Assembly: GCA_964250215.1 (NCBI GenBank) | Contig: CAXUEX010000190.1 | Coordinates: forward strand, 1 to 5,106 | DNA: 5,106 bases | Reading direction: 5' to 3' | From: DAIDJM01 sp964250215 | GTDB taxonomy: Bacteria; Pseudomonadota; Alphaproteobacteria; Acetobacterales; Acetobacteraceae | Part shown: positions 1 through 4,925 of the stretch, piece by piece | Layout: the number at the start of each line of letters is the position of its first letter | Position numbering within the stretch: the first letter of the stretch is position 1 | The notes under the pieces: generated by a model | Seen by the model: only the letters and a program-made list of their open reading frames with translations | Databases searched by the model: none | What the model was told of the DNA's origin: nothing | Made by a program: the position numbers and the translations under genes

Positions 1-48
1 TCGCTGGCAGGCAAGCGGGTGGAGGCGGTTAATTGGCCCGAGCAATGA
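1..48 (+). CDS. Possible C-terminal tail of a convergent gene (partial)
   Basis: The plus-strand frame beginning at base 1 reads SLAGKRVEAVNWPEQ and ends with TGA at 46-48. It has a protein-like composition, unlike the Arg/Ala/Pro-rich shadow frames elsewhere in the window, and a convergent neighbour would fit the end of the minus-strand operon at 166. Fifteen codons are too few to recognise a family, so this is only a suggestion. The remaining gap (49-165) contains no gene that I can support. Confidence 0.2.
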   Translation, partial: SLAGKRVEAVNWPEQ

Positions 49-165
49 CTGGAGCGCGCGCAGGCGCGTCCGGCAACTCCAGCCCGATGCCGTCCTCTTG
101 AGGTGTCCCGCTCAGATCGGTCCACGGCAGCCGCGCCTGTTCCGGCGTTTTTCCGGCAACCGACC

Positions 166-642
166 TCAAACTCCAGCGGCGCGTTCGAGCGTGGCGATGT
201 CGATCTTCTGCATTTGCATCATCGCGCCCATGGCACGCCTGGCACGTTCGGTGTCAGGGTCGCTCATCAGTTCGAGCAGGCGGCGCGGCACGATCTGCCA
301 GGAGAGGCCGAACCTGTCCTTGCACCAGCTGCACTGCGAGGGCTGGCCGCCATCGGCGATCAGCGCATCCCAGTACCGATCAGTCTCGGCCTGATCCTCG
401 GTAAATACCTGGAATGAAACCGCCTCGGTGAAGCTGAACGCCGACCCGCCGTTCAGTCCCACGAAATTCATGCCGAGCACGGTGAACTCCACGGTCAGCA
501 CATCGCCGGCTTTGCCGGCGGGATAATCGCCCGACGCGCGGCGCACGGCATCCACGTGACTGTCGGGGAAGGTGCGCGCATAAAAGCGCGCTGCCTCCTC
601 CGCGTTCTTATCAAACCAGAGGCAGGGGGCGATGCGGGCCAT
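166..642 (-). CDS. VOC-superfamily protein, PhnB / 3-demethylubiquinone methyltransferase-like fold
   Basis: Predicted cytoplasmic 158-residue VOC (glyoxalase/bleomycin-resistance) fold protein of the type often labelled '3-demethylubiquinone-9 3-methyltransferase'. That label refers to the fold and does not prove the reaction. Visible family signatures are the N-terminal IAPCLWFD strand followed by an AEEAARFYARTFPDS helix (residues 4-28), a central LNGG segment with FTEAVSFQVF (63-80), and KDRFGLSWQIVP (108-119). The C-terminal tail (from about 120) is helical. Start choice: two in-frame ATGs occur at 648 and 642. AAGGAG lies only 3 nt before the first but 9 nt before the second, so 642 is preferred. 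Starting at 648 would instead give an ATGA overlap with the upstream DGPF gene. It is the last gene of the GST-VOC-DGPF-VOC run, so it is probably co-transcribed and translationally coupled. Substrate unknown; it could act on a small electrophile or be a binding protein. No intrinsic terminator with a T tract follows. Confidence 0.9.
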   Translation of the reverse strand: MARIAPCLWFDKNAEEAARFYARTFPDSHVDAVRRASGDYPAGKAGDVLTVEFTVLGMNFVGLNGGSAFSFTEAVSFQVFTEDQAETDRYWDALIADGGQPSQCSWCKDRFGLSWQIVPRRLLELMSDPDTERARRAMGAMMQMQKIDIATLERAAGV

Positions 643-644
643 TG

Positions 645-1013
645 TCATGCGCTCCTTGCGGCAGAGAAGGACCGGTATTCTGCCACGTCCAGTTCGCGCA
701 CCGGGCGCACCTCGATGCTGCCGTATTTGGCGGGCGGGATGCGCGCCGCGATCGAGAGCGCCTCGTTCAAATCCCGGGCCTCGACCAGGTAGAATCCGGC
801 GAGCAGCTCCTTGGTCTCGGAGAACGGACCGTCGGTGAAGGTAGTGCTGCCGTTGCGGACCCGCACCGTGGTCGCGCTGTGCGTCGGGTGCAGCGGCTCG
901 GCCGCAAGCAACCTCCCGCTGCCCGCCAATTCGCTGGCGAAATCGAAGCAGTCCCGATCCGGGCAGGCGCTCCAATGCGCCTCGTCGAGATAGACCAGGC
1001 AGAGGTATTTCAT
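645..1013 (-). CDS. DGPF/YCII-family protein (second copy in the locus)
   Basis: A 122-residue protein of the YCII-related/DGPF family, small alpha-beta proteins with a ferredoxin-like fold whose biochemical role is not established. It opens with the typical MKYLCLVYLDE strand. The namesake motif DGPFSETKELLAGF is at residues 61-74, followed by the EARDLNEAL helix and the closing GSIEVRPV strand (98-105). The start at 1013 is chosen because GGAGG sits 5 nt upstream and the protein begins at the family's first strand; the frame is open further upstream (ATG at 1085), but that part overlaps the preceding VOC gene and resembles nothing. It lies 20 nt after that gene and ends 2 nt before (or overlapping) the next VOC gene, so it is inside an operon. 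DGPF genes are the hallmark neighbours and reported targets of ECF42 sigma factors. This copy is divergent from the one next to the sigma gene (shorter, different N-terminus), so the two are paralogues and not a recent duplication. Confidence 0.93.
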   Translation of the reverse strand: MKYLCLVYLDEAHWSACPDRDCFDFASELAGSGRLLAAEPLHPTHSATTVRVRNGSTTFTDGPFSETKELLAGFYLVEARDLNEALSIAARIPPAKYGSIEVRPVRELDVAEYRSFSAARSA

Positions 1014-1033
1014 CGTTGCCTCCGTTTCACGGG

Positions 1034-1465
1034 TCAGGCGGCCAGGCGCATGTCGATCATCTCGCCATTGACGATCCAGTGGCAACCGAAGCGGTCCTTC
1101 ACCATGCCGAATTTCTTGGCCCAGAATGTGTCGCTGAACGGCATCGTCACGGCGCCGCCCTCGGCGAGCGCGTCGAACACCTGCCGCGCTTTATCGACGC
1201 TGTCATAGTTCAGCGCGATCGAGACCCCATGGATGCCTTGATAGGGCATCCCGGGCGGGCAGTCGCCGGCATAGAGCGATGTGCCGTCTGCGAGTTCGAG
1301 CCGGGCGTGGGCGACGCGGTCGAGATGGTCGGGCGGGCAGCGGTCGGCGAAAGGCGATTGCCGGTTTGTCATGATGCCGAGCGTGCCGCCCAGAACCGTT
1401 TCGTAGAAGCGCATCGCTTCGGCGCAGGCGCCGTCGAAGGCCAAATAGGGGATCGGCTGCAACAT
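1034..1465 (-). CDS. PhnB/YjdN-like VOC-superfamily protein
   Basis: A 143-residue single-domain VOC protein of the PhnB/YjdN type. Recognisable pieces are the opening PIPYLAFDGACAEAMRFYETVLGG (residues 4-27, strand then helix), LADGTSLYAGDCPPG (58-72), a second beta-alpha repeat GVSIALNYDSVDKARQVFDAL (80-100), and the family-typical FGMVKDRFGCHWIVN near the end (119-133). PhnB-like proteins have been placed near phosphonate genes in Escherichia coli but their activity is unproven, and no phosphonate genes are here. The ATG at 1465 is preceded by AAGGA about 8 nt upstream. It follows the GST gene by 27 nt and precedes the DGPF gene by 20 nt on the same strand, consistent with one transcript. 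Context suggests detoxification or binding of reactive small molecules. It is clearly distinct in sequence from the other VOC gene of the operon. Confidence 0.92.
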   Translation of the reverse strand: MLQPIPYLAFDGACAEAMRFYETVLGGTLGIMTNRQSPFADRCPPDHLDRVAHARLELADGTSLYAGDCPPGMPYQGIHGVSIALNYDSVDKARQVFDALAEGGAVTMPFSDTFWAKKFGMVKDRFGCHWIVNGEMIDMRLAA

Positions 1466-1492
1466 GGGGTTGTTCCTTTCGCAGATCGAGGA

Positions 1493-2179
1493 TCAGGCGA
1501 CGGCTTGGTCCGGGATGAAATCCGCGAGTTGCGCTTCCATCGCGCGCCGGAAGGCCGGTCGTGCGGCGCCGCGCGCGACGTAGGCGATGAGTTTTGGGTG
1601 GGCGGCGAGGACCGCATCGGGAATGCTGCGCAGCGCCTCGACCATCATCAGGTCGCCGATGGTGAAGCGCTCCTCGAGCCATTCGTGTTCGCCAAGAGCT
1701 GCCGCGAGATGCGCCAGGCGTCGCTCAAGGAAAGGAACGACGGCCGCCTGGGCCTCAGCGAACCAGGGTTTATCGCCGCAGGAAATGTTGAGAAAGAACA
1801 TTGCCAAGCTTTGCGGTTCGATGCTGTTGAGCGCGGCAATCATCCAAACGATGGCGCGAGCGCGGCCGTGTTCGTCATGCGGCAGCAACCGTTCGTCCTT
1901 CTCGCCGATGTGCAGTACGATCGCGCCGGATTCGAACAGGCAGAGCGTGCCCTCCTTGTAGACCGGCACTTGGCCGAAAGGCTGCTCGGCCAGATAGTTT
2001 TCTGGCCGTGGCGGGCCGAACGACGTGCCGCCGGCGCCGCCGATCAGGCGCACGCGGTACGGCAGGCCGATTTCCTCCAGTGCCCAGCGCACGCGCAGGT
2101 CGCGCACGCGGCCGCGCGCGACCGGCGGCACCCAGGCGAGGGCCGTGACTTCGATCGGCGCTGTTTGATCGACGGGCAT
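1493..2179 (-). CDS. Glutathione S-transferase family protein
   Basis: A 228-residue cytosolic-type GST, predicted to conjugate glutathione to electrophiles or use it as reductant. The N-terminal thioredoxin-like domain (about 10-93) carries QPFGQVPVY with the expected cis-proline (residues 66-74) and the ESGAIVLHIGE segment (83-93), whose Glu-Ser pair normally contacts the glutathione gamma-glutamyl group. The C-terminal all-helical domain (about 105-215) includes the FTIGD N-capping box (172-176). The first segment is slightly extended before the helix, and no catalytic Cys or Tyr can be assigned with confidence. The start at 2179 is supported by GGAG about 8 nt upstream. The frame is open further upstream, but that part overlaps the sigma factor gene and has no GST similarity. 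An ECF42-like promoter element (2214-2241) lies in the 80-nt gap after the sigma gene, so this is probably the first gene of a sigma-driven operon with the two VOC genes and a DGPF gene. Confidence 0.93.
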   Translation of the reverse strand: MPVDQTAPIEVTALAWVPPVARGRVRDLRVRWALEEIGLPYRVRLIGGAGGTSFGPPRPENYLAEQPFGQVPVYKEGTLCLFESGAIVLHIGEKDERLLPHDEHGRARAIVWMIAALNSIEPQSLAMFFLNISCGDKPWFAEAQAAVVPFLERRLAHLAAALGEHEWLEERFTIGDLMMVEALRSIPDAVLAAHPKLIAYVARGAARPAFRRAMEAQLADFIPDQAVA

Positions 2180-2213
2180 AAGGAATCTCCGGTGGTTCAG
2201 CTTTCTGGTAACT

Positions 2214-2241
2214 GGTCGAACGGCAAGGCGGGAATTCGACA
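2214..2241 (-). promoter_or_regulatory. Putative ECF42-type promoter of the GST-VOC-DGPF-VOC operon
   Basis: Reading on the minus strand, TGTCGA (2241-2236), a 17-nt spacer, then CGACC (2218-2214). It lies 35 nt upstream of the GST start codon, in the gap after the sigma factor stop. The same 28-bp pattern, with 23/28 identical positions, precedes the DGPF-sigma pair at 3968-3995. As I recall it, the published ECF42 target motif is TGTCGA at -35 with CGA/TC at -10, which both copies match. Transcription would begin near 2207. The assignment to this sigma factor is inferred from that match and from position. Confidence 0.75.
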
Positions 2242-2259
2242 GGCAATCCGGATTTTTCT

Positions 2260-3516
2260 TCAGGCACCGAGTTCGGCCAAGCGCCGGCGCAGAAAGCGCC
2301 GCTCCGGCTCCTGCCGGGCGAGGTCGAGCGCACGCCGGTAAGAGATTCGCGCCTCGGCGAGGCGGCCGGCGCGGCGGCACAGATCGGCGTGCGCGGCGTG
2401 GGTCAGATGGTAGGTGGCGAGCGGCGGTTCGGTGAGCATCGGCTCGATCTGCGCGATGCCTGTGTCCGGGCCATCGCGCATGGCGATCGCGACGGCGCGG
2501 TTGAGCGCCACGACCGCCGAGGGTTCGTGGTGCAGCAGCCGGTCGTAGAGGCCGGCGATCTGCGCCCAGTCGGTCTGCGCCGCGGTTGCCGCTTCGGAAT
2601 GGACGGCGACGATCGCCGCCTGCAGCGCATAGGCGCCGCGGCCGGGGGCGCGCAGCGCATCGCGCGCCATCGCGCGGCCGATGCCGAGTTCTTCCGCGTC
2701 CCAGAGCGACCGATCCTGTTCCTCCAGCGGAACCAGGTCGCCGGCGGCATCGGTGCGGGCGCGGCGGCGCGCATGGTGCAGCAGCATCAGCGCCAGCAGG
2801 CCGCGCGCCTCCGCCGCGGGGCAGAGCCGCAGCAGCAGCCAGCCGAGCCGGATGGCTTCGGCCGCAAGATCGAGTCGCAATGCGCTCTCGCCGCTGCTGG
2901 CGGAATAGCCCTCGTTGAACACCAGGTAGATCACCCGCAGCACGCTATCGAGGCGCGGGGCGAGCTGGTCCGGCGCGGGCACGTCGTAGGGGATGGCGGC
3001 GTCGCGGATCTTCGCCTTGGCGCGGACGATGCGCTGCGCCAGCGTGGCGGGCGTGGTGAGGAACGCGCGGGCGATTTCCTCGGTGGCGAGGCCGCAGACT
3101 TCGCGCAGCGTGAGCGCGATGCGCGCCTCCTCCGACAGGCTCGGATGACAGCAGGTGAAAATCAGGCGCAGGCGGTCATCCTCGATCGGTTCCGGCTCGG
3201 CCTGATCGGAAGCGGGATCGGGGATCTGTTCGATCATCTCGGCATGGTCGTCGATGCTGGCGAAGCGGGCCTGGCGGCGCATGCGGTCGATGGCCTTGAA
3301 GCGGCCGACGGAAATCAGCCAGCCGACCGGGTTGGCGGGCACGCCGTCGCGCGGCCATTGTTCGGCGGCCGCGATGAACGCGTCGTGCTCGGCTTCCTCG
3401 GCCTGGTCGAAGCTGCCGAGCAATCGGACGAGGCTGGCGAAGATGCGCCGCCCGTCGCGGCGATAGACCGCCTCCAGCCCGGCGACGCCCCCGTCCCTCA
3501 GCTCTTTGTGGTGCAC
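2260..3516 (-). CDS. ECF sigma factor with C-terminal TPR-like extension (ECF42 group, DUF6596)
   Basis: A 418-residue RNA polymerase sigma factor, about twice the length of an ordinary ECF. Region 2 spans about 15-82 (AEEAEHDAFIAAAEQWP, then NPVGWLISVGRFKAIDRMRR at 62-81). Region 4 spans about 113-170 (RLRLIFTCCHPSL at 115-127, then ALTLREVCGLATEEIARAFL and AQRIVRAKAKI). A DUF6596-type segment follows (YLVFNEGYSASSG at 197-209), then paired helices to the C-terminus (about 320-415) resembling TPR repeats. This architecture and a DGPF neighbour define ECF42 sigma factors, whose C-terminal domain is reported to be needed for activity in place of an anti-sigma factor. None is encoded nearby. 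The start is GTG at 3516, overlapping the end of the DGPF gene by 19 nt with only a weak ribosome site, which suggests translational coupling. Glu43 sits where relatives usually have a hydrophobic residue. Likely autoregulated from 3968-3995. Confidence 0.95.
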   Translation of the reverse strand: MHHKELRDGGVAGLEAVYRRDGRRIFASLVRLLGSFDQAEEAEHDAFIAAAEQWPRDGVPANPVGWLISVGRFKAIDRMRRQARFASIDDHAEMIEQIPDPASDQAEPEPIEDDRLRLIFTCCHPSLSEEARIALTLREVCGLATEEIARAFLTTPATLAQRIVRAKAKIRDAAIPYDVPAPDQLAPRLDSVLRVIYLVFNEGYSASSGESALRLDLAAEAIRLGWLLLRLCPAAEARGLLALMLLHHARRRARTDAAGDLVPLEEQDRSLWDAEELGIGRAMARDALRAPGRGAYALQAAIVAVHSEAATAAQTDWAQIAGLYDRLLHHEPSAVVALNRAVAIAMRDGPDTGIAQIEPMLTEPPLATYHLTHAAHADLCRRAGRLAEARISYRRALDLARQEPERRFLRRRLAELGA

Positions 3517-3923
3517 GCGAAAGCATCTTCGTGCCGTGCGCGGGCCTCGGGCGTCAGGGCCTCGCCGAAATCATCCATCTCGAAGAGGGGCCGGATTTCG
3601 ATATCCGAGTCGGTCATCATCGGGTTCGGGCAGCGGCGGACCCACTCGATGGCTTCTTCGAGCGAGCTGACGTTCCAGATCCAGAAGCCGGCGACGAGTT
3701 CCTTGGTTTCGGCGAACGGGCCGTCGATGACGGTGCGGGTCTGCCCCGAGAAGCGCACCCGCGCGCCGTGCGAACTGGGCTTCAGCCCGGCGCCGGCCCC
3801 CGCAAGAATGCCGGCTTTGGCGATCTCCTCGTTGAAGCGACCCATTGCCGCCAGCAGTTCCGGAGTCGGCATCACGCCGGCCTCGGACTCCGTCGTGGCT
3901 TTCACCAGCACCATCACGCGCAT
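3498..3923 (-). CDS. DGPF/YCII-family protein, partner gene of the ECF42 sigma factor
   Basis: A 141-residue YCII-related/DGPF protein of unknown biochemical activity with a ferredoxin-like fold. It begins MRVMVLVKATTESEAG, the common start of the longer DGPF subtype, and has a helix PELLAAMGRFNEEIAKAG (21-38). The motif DGPFAETKELVAGFWIW is at 67-83, followed by SLEEAIEWVRRCP and the strand IEIRPLFEMDDFG (108-120). The ATG at 3923 has GGGAG 7 nt upstream. The open frame extends to 3998, but that stretch contains the promoter element and a Gly-Pro-rich run, so it is not part of the gene. It is directly followed by the sigma gene with a 19-nt overlap, the standard order in ECF42 loci. Expression is expected from the element at 3968-3995. 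Roles as a signal-sensing partner of the sigma factor or as an effector are both possible. Confidence 0.95.
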   Translation of the reverse strand: MRVMVLVKATTESEAGVMPTPELLAAMGRFNEEIAKAGILAGAGAGLKPSSHGARVRFSGQTRTVIDGPFAETKELVAGFWIWNVSSLEEAIEWVRRCPNPMMTDSDIEIRPLFEMDDFGEALTPEARARHEDAFACTTKS

Positions 3924-3967
3924 AGTCGATCTCCCAGGACTGCCGGGGCCTCCAGGACCCCACACCT

Positions 3968-3995
3968 GATCGAACGGCGAAGCCGGATTTCGACA
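3968..3995 (-). promoter_or_regulatory. Putative ECF42-type autoregulatory promoter of the DGPF-sigma operon
   Basis: On the minus strand, TGTCGA (3995-3990), a 17-nt spacer, then CGATC (3972-3968), located 44 nt upstream of the DGPF start codon. It matches the element before the GST gene in 23 of 28 positions, including all of TGTCGAA and the run GCCGTTCGA. The spacer carries a small CGGC-TTC-GCCG inverted repeat, and the whole element is flanked by TCGAA and TTCGA arms. Placement upstream of the sigma operon implies positive autoregulation. Direct binding is inferred. Confidence 0.75.
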
Positions 3996-4047
3996 CAAGC
4001 GCGGTGCCCATCGAGCCCGCGGATGATGCCGGCGGGGAGCATGGGCT

Positions 4048-4095
4048 CTAGGTGCGTATCGGCGAGCGAGACGCCTTCTGTTCGGTCGGAATCAT
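4048..4095 (-). other. Possible 15-codon leader-type ORF between the two operons
   Basis: A short frame encoding MIPTEQKASRSPIRT and ending in TAG. It begins 32 nt after the SRPBCC gene stop and is preceded by a strong GGAGGG (4105-4110) 9 nt from its ATG. No resemblance to a known peptide. It may be a chance combination or the remnant of a third cistron, and it lies upstream of the putative ECF42 promoter, so it would be translated only from arsR read-through. Offered at low confidence because the ribosome site is unusually good for a non-coding gap. Confidence 0.18.
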
Positions 4096-4127
4096 GTCGT
4101 TCTACCCTCCGCGTGCGCCACGATGGA

Positions 4128-4544
4128 TCAGATTTCGCCCGACACGACCTGCTCCAGCTTGGCGAGAAAGCTCTGCCAGCCGTGCTCCGCGCCCTGAACA
4201 TAACGGCGATGGTCGGGGGTGGCCCGGAAGCCTGCCTGCTCCACGCGCAGGTGTGTGCCCGCTTGCGTCGGCGTCAGCGTCCATGTGACGACCGTTTCCA
4301 CCTCGAAAGCTTTCCAGGTATACGCCAGGGTGCGCTGCGGCTCGATTTCCGAAACCCGGCAATCGACGGCGCCCCAATCGGCGCGCAACTGGAAAGCGTG
4401 GCCCAGCACCGGCTGAAAATCGTTCTTCATCAGCCATTCCTCGATCAGATGCGGTTGTGTCAGCGCGCGCCAGACCTTTGCCGGCGGCCAGGGTAGTTCG
4501 CGCTCGACAACCACGGATACTGTTTCGGGGGCGGTCTCGTTCAT
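4128..4544 (-). CDS. SRPBCC/AHSA1-like domain protein
   Basis: A 138-residue START/Bet v 1-like (SRPBCC) protein of the AHSA1 (activator of Hsp90 ATPase homologue 1-like) group, a hydrophobic-ligand-binding fold. The family pattern is clear: VVVERELPWPPAKVWRALTQPHLIEEWLM (residues 11-39), a central FQLRADWGAVDCRVSEIEPQRTLAYTWK region (51-78), TVVTWTLTPTQAGTHLRVEQAGF (84-106), and the C-terminal helix HGWQSFLAKLEQVV (121-134). The start ATG at 4544 overlaps the ArsR stop as ATGA, with AAGGA 7 nt upstream, giving tight translational coupling. The open frame runs upstream to 4925, but that portion is the ArsR gene in another frame. ArsR-SRPBCC gene pairs are widespread in proteobacteria and actinobacteria, and the ligand is usually unknown. 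The pair probably forms its own operon, separate from the sigma locus 204 nt downstream, although read-through cannot be excluded. Confidence 0.94.
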   Translation of the reverse strand: MNETAPETVSVVVERELPWPPAKVWRALTQPHLIEEWLMKNDFQPVLGHAFQLRADWGAVDCRVSEIEPQRTLAYTWKAFEVETVVTWTLTPTQAGTHLRVEQAGFRATPDHRRYVQGAEHGWQSFLAKLEQVVSGEI

Positions 4545-4864
4545 TGGTCCATCCTTTTCAGCAAGGCTTCGAGGTCGTCGAGCCGGCTCTCCCAGAAGCC
4601 GGCCATGCGGCGCGTCCAATCGACGAGCGGAGCCAGAGCTCCGGCTTGCGCGCTGTAATGAGTCAGCCGCCCTGCGGTCCGGTCGCGCACCAGCCCTGCC
4701 TGCTTCAGCACGCCAAGATGTTTGGAGACCGCCGGCTGAGACACGCCGGCCTGGGCTGTCAGCGCCCCCACCGTGAGTTCTCCCTCCCGGCACAGCCGCT
4801 CGAAGATCGCCCGGCGCGTGGGATCGGCAAGTGTCCGGAACAGAGCGTTTGAGTCGGGCGACAT
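4541..4864 (-). CDS. ArsR-family winged-helix transcriptional repressor
   Basis: A 107-residue ArsR/SmtB-type dimeric DNA-binding repressor. The N-terminal helix FRTLADPTRRAIFERL (9-24) is diagnostic. The helix-turn-helix is LTVGALTAQAGVSQPAVSKHLGVLKQAGLV (30-59) with recognition helix SQPAVSKHLGVL, and the wing is GRLTHYSA (65-72). The only cysteine is Cys25, and no metal-binding Cys motif is present, so it is unlikely to sense arsenic or other thiophilic metals. The C-terminal helix (83-105) likely helps dimerisation. The ATG at 4864 has no good Shine-Dalgarno sequence, and no alternative in-frame start was found upstream. Two near-identical 16-bp sites lie just upstream, so autorepression is likely. 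The downstream SRPBCC gene overlaps by 4 nt and is presumably co-regulated. Confidence 0.95.
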   Translation of the reverse strand: MSPDSNALFRTLADPTRRAIFERLCREGELTVGALTAQAGVSQPAVSKHLGVLKQAGLVRDRTAGRLTHYSAQAGALAPLVDWTRRMAGFWESRLDDLEALLKRMDQ

Positions 4865-4873
4865 GCGACATAC

Positions 4874-4889
4874 ATAACCGGTCAGCTAT
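4874..4889. promoter_or_regulatory. Putative ArsR operator, proximal copy
   Basis: The 16-bp site ATAACCGGTCAGCTAT is an imperfect palindrome (ATAAC/GCTAT arms) ending 9 nt upstream of the arsR start codon. It matches the distal copy at 4900-4915 in 13 of 16 positions. Located around the predicted transcription start, it would allow repression by blocking initiation. ArsR repressors typically bind such short AT-edged palindromes. Binding is inferred. Confidence 0.6.
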
Positions 4890-4896
4890 GGGACAT

Positions 4897-4925
4897 TCGA
4901 TAGCCGGTGAGTTATGAATGGTCAA
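4897..4925 (-). promoter_or_regulatory. Candidate housekeeping promoter of the arsR-SRPBCC operon
   Basis: On the minus strand, TTGACC (4925-4920), a 17-nt spacer, then TATCGA (4902-4897). This is a good -35 and a weak -10, typical of a high-GC alphaproteobacterium. Transcription would start near 4890, giving a leader of about 26 nt. The operator-like repeats overlap the spacer and the start region, which supports the placement. Confidence 0.45.
4900..4915. promoter_or_regulatory. Putative ArsR operator, distal copy
   Basis: The 16-bp site ATAGCCGGTGAGTTAT is a second imperfect palindrome in the same orientation as the proximal copy, spaced 26 bp centre to centre (about 2.5 helical turns). 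It falls between the candidate -35 and -10 hexamers, overlapping the latter by 3 nt, so a bound dimer would occlude RNA polymerase. Confidence 0.6.

Noticed and set aside
49..82. Inverted repeat CTGGAG/CTCCAG with a GC-rich interior, considered as a terminator for a plus-strand gene
   Set aside because: The inner pairing is imperfect with an unpaired side, and no T run follows. It is compatible with chance in GC-rich DNA.
139..160. Hairpin GTTCCGG/CCGGcAAC downstream of the last minus-strand gene, considered as a terminator
   Set aside because: The stem is short with a bulge, and no T tract follows on the minus strand, so it does not meet the pattern of an intrinsic terminator.
166..975. Extended 269-residue version of the left VOC protein
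   Set aside because: The first 109 residues are the out-of-frame shadow of the DGPF gene. The VOC fold begins right at the ATGs at 648/642, which have a ribosome-binding site.
1016..2341. Plus-strand open frame of 441 codons opposite the GST and VOC genes
   Set aside because: It mirrors codon bias of the real minus-strand genes, starts inside the gap between DGPF and VOC genes without a ribosome site, and resembles no protein family.
2389..3969. Long plus-strand open frame of 526 codons opposite the sigma and DGPF genes
   Set aside because: It is antisense to two clearly recognisable genes, has Arg/Gly/Ala-rich low-information composition, and shows no domain. Such open antisense frames are expected in high-GC DNA with strong third-position bias.
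4013..4048. Inverted repeat GAGCCC/GGGCTC after the SRPBCC gene
   Set aside because: The 24-nt loop is long and no T tract follows, so a terminator role is not supported.
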